From Ostrinia nubilalis (Eukaryota > Arthropoda > Insecta > Lepidoptera > Crambidae): a stretch of 64,000 nucleotides of DNA. Both the position numbers and the translations under genes were made by a program. A model generated the notes under the pieces. It was not told where the DNA came from, made no database searches, and worked only from the letters and a program-made list of their open reading frames with translations. The DNA is taken from positions 13,100,001 through 13,164,000 of the forward strand of contig NC_087108.1 of NCBI RefSeq assembly GCF_963855985.1. The letters run 5' to 3'. Shown here piece after piece: positions 22,263 to 32,853 of the stretch; positions within the stretch are counted from its first letter, which is position 1, and every line of letters starts with the position of its first letter.

Positions 22263-22693
22263 TCTTATTTTAATAAACGTTATGCGCATTATTGTTGTAA
22301 TTAATTTCTCCTACCTCGAAATTGCGTAAACTACACGAACATGTTAACGAAAGTCTGATTTATTTATAACTTTACTGAACAATATTTTCGAAGAATTATA
22401 CTTAAACGATATATTAATTGATATGGAGTTTAAATAATTGTGTTATTAATTTGATAACCAATTTGTTTCATTTTAAATATGTTCGTTAGTTTCAATGGGA
22501 TCATAATTAAAACTTGTTTTAGAGCTAAGGCTTACGCCTACAGTATTTTTACATAATAAAATCCACTCAACATAATATTGCTGTTACTGTTTGAGTAGTG
22601 ACTGTTTGAATACTAATATATCTATATTATGTAAACTAGCGGCCGCCCGCGACTTCGTACGCGTGGATCCCGTTTTACCTTCATCTATCTTAC

Positions 22694-23300
22694 GCGGCTT
22701 AGATTTTTTCATACAAATGTTTTTTCCCGCTAACTCCCGTTCCAGTGGGAATTTTGTAATATCCTGTTGTAACTAAGCTTTAAGTTTACTAAGGTAGGTA
22801 CCTGCATGCCAAATTTCAAGCGTCTAACTTAAGCGGTTTAGATTTTTCATACAAAAGGATTTTCCCGAAGATTTCCCGTTCCCGTGGGAATTTTGCAATA
22901 TCCTGTTGTAGCTAAGCTTTAAGTTTACTAAGGTACCTGCATGCCAAATTTCAAGCGTCTAACTTAAGCGGTTTAGATTTTTCATACAAAAGGATTTTCC
23001 CGCTTATTCCCGTCCCCGTGGGAATTTTGGGAATTACTTGTTGTAACTAAGCTTTAAGTTTACTAAGGTACCTACATGCCAAATTTCAAGCGTCTAACTT
23101 AAGCGGTTTAGATTTTTCATACAAAAGGATTTTCCCGCGATTTCCCATTCCCGTGGGAATTTCGGGAATTCCTTGTTGTAACTAAGCTTTAAGTTTACTA
23201 AGGTACCTACATGACTTTCAAGCGTCTAACTTAAGCGGTTCAGATTTTTCATACAAAAGGATTTTCCCGCTAATTCCTGTCCCCGTGGGAATTCCTAAGT
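22694..23300. repeat. about 135-bp tandem repeat, five units
   Basis: The stretch GCGGTTTAGATTTTTCATACAAAAGG begins units at 22,694, 22,833, 22,968, 23,103 and 23,235 (spacings 139, 135, 135, 132). Each unit also carries TTCCCGTGGGAATTT, TGTAACTAAGCTTTAAGTTTACTAAGG and CCAAATTTCAAGCGTC. Confidence 0.92.
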
Positions 23301-23378
23301 ATAGTATAACCTGCCCAGGAGTATGAAGAATAATTGTACCAAGTTTCGTTAAAATCCGTCGAGTAGTTTTTGTTTCTA

Positions 23379-23909
23379 CAGGGTGGAAACGATAAGTGAT
23401 CTCACTCGATTATTTCTAAACTATACAAGATATCGCAGAACTAGTTACTGGTCCTAAAAGTGCTTCACGAGCTCTATCCAACGGTATCAACAATAGCTTA
23501 CAGAATAAATTTGATCTATCCAAAAATTCGATGTTCTCATCTTCCATACATTTAATACTATCACAGTCATGGCACTCATCTCTTGATAATATTATAGCAA
23601 GCAAAGCCTGAAACTAATGTTTTCCACAAATAATTTTAAATAAGATGCAAGTTACGAGTTTATTGAACCGACTTTTTAAGTTTTTTATTTAACAAAAATA
23701 AATTGCACTTCTAATATTGTGTGGTTGGCATACATTTAGTATGGAAGCTGGAAACATTGAATTTTCGGATAGTTCCAGTTTATTCTGTAACCTATTATTG
23801 GTACCATTTGAAAGAGCTCGTAAAGCACTTTCAGGATCAGTAACCAGTTTTTCAATATCTTGTATACTTTAGAAATAATCGAGTGAGATCACTTATCGTT
23901 TCCACCCTG
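23379..23909. mobile_element. 531-bp TA-flanked MITE nested in Helitron-like element
   Basis: Terminal inverted repeats of at least 43 bp starting CAGGGTGGAAACGATAAGTG, flanked by TA. The empty site TTTCTATAAGG is present (inverted) in the related element at 17,365. A long inverted similarity continues inward (AGCTCT...AGAGCT), so most of the element may be palindromic. Tc1/mariner-like by its TA target. Confidence 0.92.
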
Positions 23910-24561
23910 TATAAGGAACATACAGACGGACAGACAGACAGACAGACAAACAAAAATTTTACTGATTGCATTTTTGGTATCAGTATCGATCACTAATCAC
24001 CCCTTGATAGTTATTTTGACAATATATTTCATGTACAGAATTGACTTCTCTACAGATTTATTATAAGTAAGTATAGATAAGTTTAATTAAATATTCCGTA
24101 TTGTTTGACATTTTGTGACCTAACGTATTTAGATACATGTGTCTTTTCAGCTTACAACTGGTTACAAAGTCTAAATTCAGGTTGTACTCGTAAATAAGTA
24201 GTACACAGTAGTAGTAGTAGTAACATAGAGAGTGAAGAAGATTTGAATTCATTGCAACATTAATTTTGTAGTTTTTGGGATGATATTTTTAGAGTTCCTT
24301 CATCAACAAGAAAGCTTTTTTATTAATATAATATTGCTTTTAAACATTTACTTCGAAATCATTCCCACAACTAAAGGAAGATGAGAAGTCGATTATGAAC
24401 AAACAAATCAATGAGCAAGTAGAGGAACTTATGGAATAGGAAGTAGTGGACACCATTGTGCTAAATACGCAAGTCATCGTTGTAATGCAAATCATCAATA
24501 TAACTTATCAAATTAACAACATCATGCATAGTCACATCGATATCTATAAACACTTGAAGGA

Positions 24562-24570
24562 ATATAAATA
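24562..24570 (+). promoter_or_regulatory. TATA box of SDR3
   Basis: ATATAAATA 55 bases upstream of the SDR3 start codon; ACTCAGA at about 24,599 may be the initiator. Confidence 0.5.
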
Positions 24571-24618
24571 CCAATTCAGCTTGTACAAGACTTTAGTTAC
24601 TCAGAATAAATTGTTATA

Positions 24619-25371
24619 ATGAGTTTCAAGAATAAAGTGGTACTTGTGACAGGGGCTAGCTCAGGAATCGGAGCGGCCACTGCGATATTGTTTTCTAAGG
24701 AAGGTGCCAATGTGGCTATAGTCGGGAGGAACGAAAGTAAACTGAAGAATGTGTCCGAACAATGTGCTGCCGTTGGTCATGCTCCTCTTGTGATCAAAGC
24801 AGACGTGGCAGACGATGACGATGCTAGAAGAATCGTCAACGACACGCTACAAAAATTCGGCAAACTAGATGTGTTGGTCAACAATGCGGGCATAGTGCAG
24901 TACGGAACCCTTCTGAATGGCAAAGTTTTAGAATCGTTTGATAAAATAATAGCAATTAACTTGCGAGCCGTGGTCCACATCACGATGCTAGCGGCTCCTC
25001 ATCTTGTGAAGACTAAAGGAAATGTCGTGAATGTTTCCAGCGTTGCGGGCCAGGTCCATATCACTCCACCGTTTATGGCGTACTGCACCTCCAAAGCTGG
25101 CTTGGATCATTTTACGAGAGGATGTGCGTTGGAGCTGTCTTCTTCAGGGGTGCGAGTGAACGCCATCAGTCCTGGACCAGTGACAACCGATATAGTGGAA
25201 AATTCCGGATCAACGGCGGAGTTCGAGGAAGTTGGAGTGACGACGCCTCTGGGAAGAGTGTCTGAGTCGGAGGAAATTGCTGACTTGATCCTTTACGTTG
25301 CAAGCGACAAATCAAAAGGCATTACTGGATCTGTATTTGTAACTGATAATGGAGTGATGATAAAGAAGTGA
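24619..25371 (+). CDS. short-chain dehydrogenase/reductase SDR3
   Basis: Intact single-exon SDR of 250 aa. TGASSGIG 11-18, GRN 36-38, D62, NNAG 88-91, N114, S141, Y155, K159; the Ser-Tyr spacing is one residue longer than in SDR1/2. Ends NGVMIKK. It bridges the two subfamilies: a CAAVGHAPLVIKADV core like SDR4-7 but a LKNVSEQC helix like SDR1/2. A TATAAATA box at 24,563 lies about 55 bases before the ATG. AATAAA at 25,499. No close duplicate in the window. Confidence 0.95.
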   Translation: MSFKNKVVLVTGASSGIGAATAILFSKEGANVAIVGRNESKLKNVSEQCAAVGHAPLVIKADVADDDDARRIVNDTLQKFGKLDVLVNNAGIVQYGTLLNGKVLESFDKIIAINLRAVVHITMLAAPHLVKTKGNVVNVSSVAGQVHITPPFMAYCTSKAGLDHFTRGCALELSSSGVRVNAISPGPVTTDIVENSGSTAEFEEVGVTTPLGRVSESEEIADLILYVASDKSKGITGSVFVTDNGVMIKK

Positions 25372-26635
25372 ATTGCGTGATAAAGATAAAGATAAATATA
25401 AGTAATATGAATTAATTGCAAAGTTATGAATCAAAAGAAAGTGTTCATATTTTTATAGGGACTGTTTTAATGAGACGGTCGTACGTTTATTTTATGATAA
25501 TAAATATTTTAACATGGTAACTATTTTTTATTTATGAACTTCCAAGTGAAGAAAATTCAGCCTTTAGTATGTCGGTCACGTCCAGACATAGCTTTATGAT
25601 GTCTTTAGGAAGTCAAGACTATATTAGTACGAGACATAATGTAGACACGCAAAGTACGAGTAGATGTCAAGGTTAGATTTTGTGTTTTGGAGAGGCCCCG
25701 ACCACTGATGAAAGTAAAAACGTTACGTAAGATTATCGTGAGTTCAACCCTTTATCCAGCTGTAAAACTTACAGGTTCTATCATTCATGATGTACGAGTA
25801 GGTATTCATTTCATGACTTTTTTTGTAATTAATTTTGTGGAAACTAAGTGTGTAGCCATATTTATTATTACTGCATATAGTTTTTTCCTGTTTTGCTAAA
25901 ATATACACTTATCGGTTACAATTTACAGGATACTCATTATTTTGGTAGATAGTTAAATATTATTTTATATTTTAACGTGTGATGTGACACCAAGACACCA
26001 ACCAAAAGCAAGAAACAAAAATGAAGTAGGTATTTTATACCAACTAGGTTTTAAGTAAAGTATAATGCGATAACCGATTAATGAGATAAAATTGTTGTAA
26101 CTGACCAAAAATAGAAATAAGTATATATATATAAATAAGAAATAAATACTCGAAAATACAAATTATACGAGTAGTCCGGAGTAGAGCTACTCATAATAGG
26201 TTTAGGTATAGTATTACAAACAAAAGTTTCTTAAAAGGAAGACTGACATATCTCTGAGGATTTGCGATCATAAAAATTTTAATTTTAATCAATGTTTAGC
26301 GCTAGGAGGTAAGAGAAATTCTAAAAAGTTTTTACATTATGCCAATCATGTCTGTCTCGCTAGGCGCTAACAAAACCATTAAATAAATAAATAAATAAAT
26401 ATCCTTGGACATTTTACACTGCGCTTCTAGTCCCAAACTAAGCAAAGCTTGTACTATGGGTACTAGACAACGGATATAAACATACTTAAATACTTTTTTT
26501 TGTAAATACATACTTATTATTGATGTATTCGTTAAACAGAGAACACAGTCAACATATTGATTATATTTAAAACCATAACGAGGATAACAATACATAATAA
26601 ATTAGATAACTTTAAATTAGGCTCGTTAAAAATAT
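25372..26635. other. intergenic region between SDR3 and SDR4
   Basis: AT-rich, no supported gene. It contains the SDR3 poly(A) signal and a SINE-like repeat at 26,370. Confidence 0.5.
26370..26545. repeat. dispersed repeat with (AAAT)n tract
   Basis: A (TAAA)n tract followed by TATCCTTGGACATTTTACAC ... CTTGTACTATGGGTACTAGACAACGG ... TTTTTTTTGTAAATACATACTTATT. I recognise this general layout as a common lepidopteran repeat, orientation uncertain. Confidence 0.55.
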
Positions 26636-26670
26636 TATAAATAGATGTTACTGAATTCGGCTCCCCAGTC
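26636..26670 (+). promoter_or_regulatory. core promoter of SDR4
   Basis: TATAAATA at 26,636-26,643 and an initiator-like CCCAGTC at 26,664-26,670, about 30 bases apart. The predicted start site lies downstream of the ATG at 26,645, which argues for the family-typical start at 26,690. Confidence 0.6.
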
Positions 26671-26689
26671 CACGAGTGGCAATCGAGAT

Positions 26690-27433
26690 ATGAGCTTCCA
26701 GAACAAAGTGGTGATCGTGACGGGGGCCAGCGCTGGCATCGGGGCAGCCACAGCGGTGCACTTCGCCAAGGAAGGAGCCAGCGTGGTCGTGGTCGGGCGA
26801 AATGAAGCCAGGCTGCAAGAAGTCGCCGCAAAATGCACCGCAGTCGGCAGCGCGCCGCTCGTGGTCAAAGCGGATGTCTCCAACGATGACGACGCCAAAA
26901 GAATCATCAGCGAAACCATAAACAAGTTCGGAAAATTAGATGTGCTAGTAAATAATGCAGGCGTCATCGCATACGGTACACTTTTAGATGGGAAAATTTT
27001 GGAAAGTTTCGACAAGTGCGTTGCCGTGAATTTGCGGGCTATGATCCACACGTCGATGCTGGCCGCGAATCACTTGGTCAAAACTAAGGGGAACATCGTG
27101 AACATATCGAGTATTCTTGGGCAGTTCCATGTTAGTCCGTTCGTGAATGGGTATGCGTCTTCTAAGGCCGGGTTAAATCACTTCACGAGAGGGGGTGCGA
27201 AGGAGTTGGCTGAGCACGGGGTGAGGATGAACGTGGTGAGCCCTGGGCCGGTGGATACTGCCATGCTGGACGACTTCGGAGCGAGTGCGGGCGTGCAGGA
27301 GGTGAAGACGGCCTTGGGACGGGTGTCCCAAGCGGATGAGCTGGCTGACTTGATTCTGTATGTGGCCAGTGACAAGGCGAAGGGAGTCACAGGGTCCGTG
27401 TTTGTGGCCGATAATGGTATAAGCTTGGTCTAA
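26690..27433 (+). CDS. short-chain dehydrogenase/reductase SDR4
   Basis: Intact 247-aa SDR. Start set at the family MSF-K/N-KV position; an in-frame ATG 15 codons upstream precedes the predicted transcription start. Nucleotide motif TGASAGIG 11-18 (Ala instead of the second Ser), GRN 36-38, NNAG 88-91, N114, S141, Y155, K159. Founder-like relative of SDR5 and SDR10: all three share FDKC(V)xVNLRAMIHTSMLAA, SSILGQFH and the C-terminal DNGISLV. The codons from about 27,180 to 27,250 are almost identical to SDR5, including silent sites. Coding GC content is far above the flanks. Confidence 0.95.
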   Translation: MSFQNKVVIVTGASAGIGAATAVHFAKEGASVVVVGRNEARLQEVAAKCTAVGSAPLVVKADVSNDDDAKRIISETINKFGKLDVLVNNAGVIAYGTLLDGKILESFDKCVAVNLRAMIHTSMLAANHLVKTKGNIVNISSILGQFHVSPFVNGYASSKAGLNHFTRGGAKELAEHGVRMNVVSPGPVDTAMLDDFGASAGVQEVKTALGRVSQADELADLILYVASDKAKGVTGSVFVADNGISLV

Positions 27434-27847
27434 TATAATATGCAATATTTTATTTTAATCGATAACTTTTATGTATACTGTGATGTTGATGTGAAACTTT
27501 CTTCTTAAAAGTTATCCGATGCTTGAAAAATCAGCTCTTGATTTCATAATAAAAAAAAAATTACATTGTTCGTAGTCATTTTTCGACGCATACTTGTATT
27601 AATTGAAAATACTAATTAATTTAATTTTTATTATTCATGGTAATCAAATAAATCGTGTAATTTTAATTTATGTTTTAATATTGTCCCGACATTATAATTA
27701 TTTCTAAAAAGTTGGCTGTATTTTTTATTTCTATTGGATAACTTGGTATAAATATTTCACTGAGAAAAATGTTATGTGCTCAACTTTTAAATGTTGCATA
27801 AATTTTATTATAAACAAAAACTTTTACTTGTTACCTAATTAAGCAAT
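27434..27847. other. SDR4 3' flank, no gene
   Basis: Very AT-rich sequence with several AATAAA-like candidates; no repeat or gene recognised. Confidence 0.5.
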
Positions 27848-27865
27848 ACAAGTAGGAGTCATTTC

Positions 27866-28195
27866 AGCCAAATACCAAATGACGTCCACTGCTGGACAAA
27901 GGCCTCTCCCAAGGATTTCCACAAGGAACGACCCTACGCTGCGCGCTTCCAGACACTTCCCGTGAGCTTCACCAGTTCGTCGGTACGCCTAGTCAGGGAG
28001 AGTCAGGGGCCTGCCCACATTATGTCATCCGGCCATGTCAAATTTCTGCCCCAGAGGCCATTTAGCTCTAAGAGCATTGCACTTTGGGTGACTTTAAGCC
28101 TTCTTATGAGGACCATAGTATGCGACCACGACTCAGATCCGTATGTCATCACTGGCAACATGCACTGGTCAAAGATTACAGACAATACGTAGCAA
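27866..28195 (-). mobile_element. RTE-like LINE fragment, antisense (duplicated)
   Basis: TTTCAGCCAAATACCAAATGACGTCCACTGCTGGACAAAGGCC and, further on, the inverse of the HTMVLIRRLKVTQ region. Its duplicate is at 44,200-44,520 with few differences. Confidence 0.75.
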
Positions 28196-28267
28196 GTAAA
28201 TGATATTAACAAAACTGTATGAAAGATCACAATTCGTCGACTCTAAGTTCTTCTCAATAAATAACAG

Positions 28268-28515
28268 CGTTATTAGTTATATGAATATCTAGCTTTCCGC
28301 CCGCGGCTTCGCCTGCATGGAATTTTGTCTGTCACAGAAAAACTTTATCTGTTTTAAAAACCGGGATAAAAACTATGCCCTTTCCCGGGACCCAAACTAT
28401 CTCTATACCAAATTTCATCAAAATCAATTCAGTGGTATAGGCGTGAAAGCAAGACAGACAGACAGACAGACAGAGTCACTTTCGCATTTATAATATTATT
28501 ATAGATATTATAGAT
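28268..28515 (-). mobile_element. lep1-like Helitron-type element, inverted
   Basis: Opens with CTAGCTTTCCGCCCGCGGCTTCGCC and ends with an (ACAG)n tract and TCACTTTCGCATTTATAATATTA, the inverse of the usual 5' end. The duplicate at 44,636 has an extra insertion. Confidence 0.8.
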
Positions 28516-28815
28516 ATAGATATAGACTAAGTTCATAATAGTACGGTGGCAAATAGTAATTTTGACTTTGACTTCTGTCGTAACTGTGTCACGGCACGGC
28601 AAGGTTAGATTCTTGCCTTTTAAATACAAACTTTAGCTAATTGACATAAAGACTTTTTTGCGATGATAGGCTTAATACAACACCCAAAAGGTGGCGATAC
28701 CAAGTGACGAGTTTGAAGCGTAAACATATACCTAGTAGGTATTTCCGATTTTTCTTTGTACGACGAAGTCGCGTACCGGAGGTAAATACATGTTTAACAT
28801 GATATTGAATAATAA

Positions 28816-31398
28816 GGGCATTTCTACTGTACGGTGTATTTTTTCTCAATTCGGTGCTAAAATTTATATTTAGTTTTTTAAGTAGTTTCAATACAAAAAA
28901 ATAAATGTTACTCCATTCTGAATGTAAAAATAGCATTGTCACTAAATATTGTGAAGTGGTTTATGAGAAATGTTAAGCATCGAATTGAGAGAGCACCGAA
29001 TTGAGAAAATGAATCACGGAATTGAGAAATGAATCTCCAAATATAAAAATCGCTCCGCAAACTTAGAATTGATGACATTATGAAGAAATACCTAATGGAT
29101 TTCAATAATTAATATAATAAATACTTAAAACGTTTTGATATCTGATTGCTGGACTATTAGTTAGATGGTTCATTTTTGGTTTATGTGTCTGAAATACCAA
29201 TGGAATAAAACAAAAATCCTAATCAATATGTTTATTTTTTTTAATAAGGAACTATAATAAATTCTTAATTGTTATATATTATTTTAATTTTATTTAAATA
29301 AAACAAATAAATACATAACACAGGGTCTCTTTGTTTATTTATTCTTAACCTTAAAAATTAAACAAATATTGCAAAACCCAAGAGCTAGATTGACCTGACA
29401 CTATACCGAAGATATTATATCGGACGTCAGTTTGTACACGATTAAAATGGCACTCAAATAGCTGAAATACAACAAGGCACCAGGTGTTACGGCATTATAG
29501 CTGAGCTTCGCCGGTACTAAAGGCTCTACAGAAGCAGTTCAATTCCGTCATTCTCGAAGAAAAAACGCCTACTTTCATTTATTTTTGCAGCCTTAAGTAT
29601 TCACCAACGCCTCCGGCATGGCACAGAAGTGTGGTGATAGCATTATAGTCATCTCACTTATGAGGCGTGTTTACAAGCTGTTTTCGAGAGTCCTTACGAA
29701 TCATCTCGCTCGCAGACTCGACGACTTCCAGTCTTCCGAACAAGCTTGTTTCCGAAAAGGCTTTAGTATTATGGTACACACACAGGTACGCTACGGCAGA
29801 TTATACAGAAGACCAAGGAGTCGCGATATCGGGGATGATATCGGAGTCATGGCCTCCGTAGAGCCTTTCAACAAGTGGGTCTCAAAATGAACATGGACAA
29901 GACAAAAATCATGTCAAATGTCCGTGTTCCACCCACTCCTCTGAAGGTTGGAGACTACACTCGAAGTTGTTGACAATTGTGTATACCTGGGACAAGAGTC
30001 CAGATAGGTCCAACTTTGAGAAAGAGGTCTATCGCTGAATTCAATTCAGCTAAGCATCGATCGGGAAGCTTCGCTATTACGTCTGAAATACCGCAGCGTC
30101 TTAAGACAAAAGTCTTCTACCAGTGTATGTTGCCAGTGATGGTGTATGGATGTGAAACTTGGTCGCTTACTATGAGCCTGATAAGAATCAGAAATGTGAA
30201 TATCGGCAAGAGAGCCAAAGTGACAGGCATAGCCCGTAAAATTGCATAAATCAAGTAGCAGTGGGCGGGGCACATAGCTCGTACAGATAATGTCTGTTGG
30301 GACTGAAAAGTTGTCGAGTGGAAACCACGGACCAGTGAGCAGGCCCCCACTAGGTAGACCGACGATCTGGTGAAGGTCGAGGGAAGAACCTGGAAGAATT
30401 ATTTTAATGAGATAGCAATAGCAGTATATTTTTTTTAATGAAACCTCAAAAAATTAGTTTTATTGTCTTCTGTCCAATGACTGGTACGGTCCAATGATTG
30501 GTAGTTCACCCTATTATTATGCTCTATTGATTTCATTATTATTTTAAGTTACACAAACAATTTATAGCACAATAAAAGTATCTATTTTCATTTAATATCA
30601 ATTCGGTGTACGTGTTTTCTCAATTCGATGCCCCATATTCCGTGGAATTGAGATCCACGGAATTGAGGAAAAATAACATTTCATCAAATTACTCGAAAAT
30701 ATTATAAATTACAACGATTTCTACCAAACGTAATGGCAGATATCAGTTAAATACTTAATTAATTCAGCAGTAATCTCATTAAATACTTCATGAACATTAT
30801 TAATGTCGCACACCGGTTTGAGAAATGACCAGTGACCAAAAATTCTGAGTGATTTCAAACCTCTGAAAAATGCTCCTCAAAGCGACTGATCCCTCTTTTA
30901 TACTGCTCGACCACTCGAGTGCAACTGCTAGTTTATGGGAATCAGGCGTGGGTGTTCGTATTGTGCGTTGTTAGTGATATAGGAGCACAAAAGTAAAAAT
31001 CACGGAATTGAGGCACACACGTCGGACAAAATTTAAATGTGTTACTGTATTAAAATCCAAGGACTTGCAATAGAGAAACTCATTTATATAGCTTTATTAA
31101 CTATCCCTTGTTCTGTGAATGTGGGTTTCATAATGGGGAAGTTATTATTTCAAAAGTTATGAAGCTAAAACGAGTAAATTCTGGAAACCGGACACTCCAT
31201 TTTAGGCCAAATTTCGCCCGTTTTTGAACTTTCGGATATTTTCAAGGCGAGATGTAAAACCTGGCGGTCTTCTAAATATGCTCTCCATCAAGTCAAGAGT
31301 CCTATAAATACGTGTGATTTTTTCCAAGTCCGTACTTCAATTTTAAAGGTACTTTTTTCGCCCCAGTAGGTCGATCGGTCGTCCCCGTAGAAATGCCC
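28816..31398. mobile_element. 2.58-kb non-autonomous DNA transposon, ATAA target duplication
   Basis: Termini GGGCATTTCTAC and GTAGAAATGCCC, flanked by ATAA. The empty site GAATAATAATGTG survives both in the second duplication copy (45,107) and upstream of SDR7 (36,650), which fixes the boundaries. There is no transposase frame; a decayed RTE fragment fills the middle. A CGAATTGAG/CGGAATTGAG motif recurs at least eight times near the ends. Superfamily undetermined; a 4-bp duplication excludes standard Tc1/mariner and hAT. Confidence 0.9.
29450..30420 (+). mobile_element. decayed RTE-type LINE fragment
   Basis: Broken frames still show pieces of the RT: RRVYKLFSRVLTNHLARRLDDFQ (29,660), the MNMDKTKIMSNVRV region (29,890) and the VFYQCMLPVMVYGCETWSL region (30,110). 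It ends after GTAGACCGACGATCTGGTGAAGG. Many stops; non-functional; carried inside the 2.58-kb DNA element. Confidence 0.8.
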
Positions 31399-31455
31399 AT
31401 AATGTGTAGGTAGTCCATAACATTCTAAGCGAACAACTCATAACAGACGTAAGAT

Positions 31456-31490
31456 TATAAAAAGATGTTCCTCCGACTGAGTCGTAGTGT
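31456..31490 (+). promoter_or_regulatory. core promoter of SDR5
   Basis: TATAAAAA at 31,456 followed 25-30 bases later by GAGTCGTAGTG. The same module stands before SDR7, and in split form before SDR10. Confidence 0.5.
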
Positions 31491-31508
31491 ACACGTGACA
31501 AACATATC

Positions 31509-32252
31509 ATGAGCTTCAAGAGCAAGGTGGTGATCGTGACGGGGGCCAGCGCCGGCATCGGGGCAGCCACGGCGGTGCAGTTCGCCAAGGAAGGAGCCAG
31601 CGTGGTCGTGGTCGGAAGAAATGAAGCCAGGCTGAAGGACGTGGCATCGAAATGCACCGTGGTCGGCAGTGCGCCGCTCGTGGTCAAAGCAGATGTCTCT
31701 AACGATGACGATGCCAGAAGAATCATCAGCGAAACCATAAAAAAGTTCGGCAAATTAGACGTACTAGTCAATAATGCAGGCGTCATGACATTTGGAACAC
31801 TTTTAGACGGAAAAATCTTGGAAAGTTTCGACAAGTGCGTTGGCGTGAATTTGAGGGCTATGATCCACACCTCAATGCTGGCCGCGCCTCACTTGGTCAA
31901 AACTAAGGGGAACATCGTGAACATATCGAGTATTCTTGGGCAGTTCCATATCGGTGCGTTCGTGAATGGGTATGCGGCTTCCAAGGCCGGGTTGAGTCAC
32001 TTCACTAGAGGGGGTGCGAAGGAGTTGGCTGAGCACGGGGTGAGGATGAACGTGGTGAGCCCTGGGCCGGTGGACACAGCACTGCTGGACGACTTCGGAG
32101 CGACCGCGGGCGTGCAGGAGGTGAAGACGGCTTTGGGACGGGTATCCCAAGCGGATGAGATGGCTGACTTGATCCTTTATGTGGCCAGCGACAAGGCGAA
32201 AGGGATCACGGGGTCTGAGTTTGTGGCCGATAATGGTATAAGCTTGGTCTGA
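31509..32252 (+). CDS. short-chain dehydrogenase/reductase SDR5
   Basis: Intact 247-aa SDR with TGASAGIG 11-18, GRN 36-38, NNAG 88-91, N114, S141, Y155 and K159. Tandem-duplication partner of SDR10, from which it differs at about eight residues (for example Q24 versus H, S47 versus H, V58 versus M). The 2.58-kb DNA element ends 111 bases upstream of the ATG, so distal regulatory sequence has been pushed away while the TATA box remains. AATAAA at 32,317. Confidence 0.95.
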   Translation: MSFKSKVVIVTGASAGIGAATAVQFAKEGASVVVVGRNEARLKDVASKCTVVGSAPLVVKADVSNDDDARRIISETIKKFGKLDVLVNNAGVMTFGTLLDGKILESFDKCVGVNLRAMIHTSMLAAPHLVKTKGNIVNISSILGQFHIGAFVNGYAASKAGLSHFTRGGAKELAEHGVRMNVVSPGPVDTALLDDFGATAGVQEVKTALGRVSQADEMADLILYVASDKAKGITGSEFVADNGISLV

Positions 32253-32853
32253 TAGTGTACGGTACTATACGTAATAATAAGTCAAGAATATTGTAAAATT
32301 TTAAGTTTCTTATTCAAATAAACACCGTAGTGTTCACTGTGTTTGTCTGACGCATTATTGTGTTATTTGAGCATGACTGGTACTATGTATTATTTAATGG
32401 TTCAATAATAAATTGTGAGAGTATAATCTTGTCTTCAACATTGTATGATTTTTTTATGCATAACAAGGCAGGTATTTGACCACAATCGCACCTGATGTTA
32501 AGTGGGATGCAGTCTAGTAGTGTATTGTAGTAGATTGTAGTAGTAGATTGTAGTTAAAAAGAAGCTATCCTAGTAATCGGCAAATTTTTCGTTTTTATAA
32601 AAAGTAGAGTGATACATTTTAGCATTTCTACACTCCAACTCAATTTCATGAGTTAATTTTACGCCGATAAGATTGACAAAACTGTAACAAAATATACTTA
32701 TCACAATAAATTCGTTGGCCATAGTTCTGCTCATAAATAACATCATCAGGCGTTTTATAATATCCCTGGATTTGGATGTACGTGAATGAATGATATGAAT
32801 GAAGTTCATAATAATATGATGAACCACCTGCAAAATTAATACAGTTAGGTAAA

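Larger units (their letters stand above)
17665..22290 (+). repeat. segmental duplication, small unit, copy B
   Basis: Begins mid-exon in a copy of the last CRAL-TRIO coding exon (stop at about 17,737), then the 3' UTR, SDR1b and an intact SDR2b. Extra material relative to copy A: a LINE fragment with a nested inverted-repeat element (17.96-18.89 kb) and a TA-flanked MITE (19.44-19.96 kb). Confidence 0.9.
22637..24070 (-). mobile_element. Helitron-like element with internal tandem repeats
   Basis: Starts with CTAGCGGCCGCCCGCGACTTCG, the inverse of lep1-type 3' termini, and ends beyond an ACAGACAGACAGAC tract and a CATTTTTGGTATCAGTATCGATCACTAATCACCCC stretch. The interior holds five units of a 135-bp repeat (22,694-23,300) and a nested TA-flanked MITE (23,379). 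Non-coding. Confidence 0.8.
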
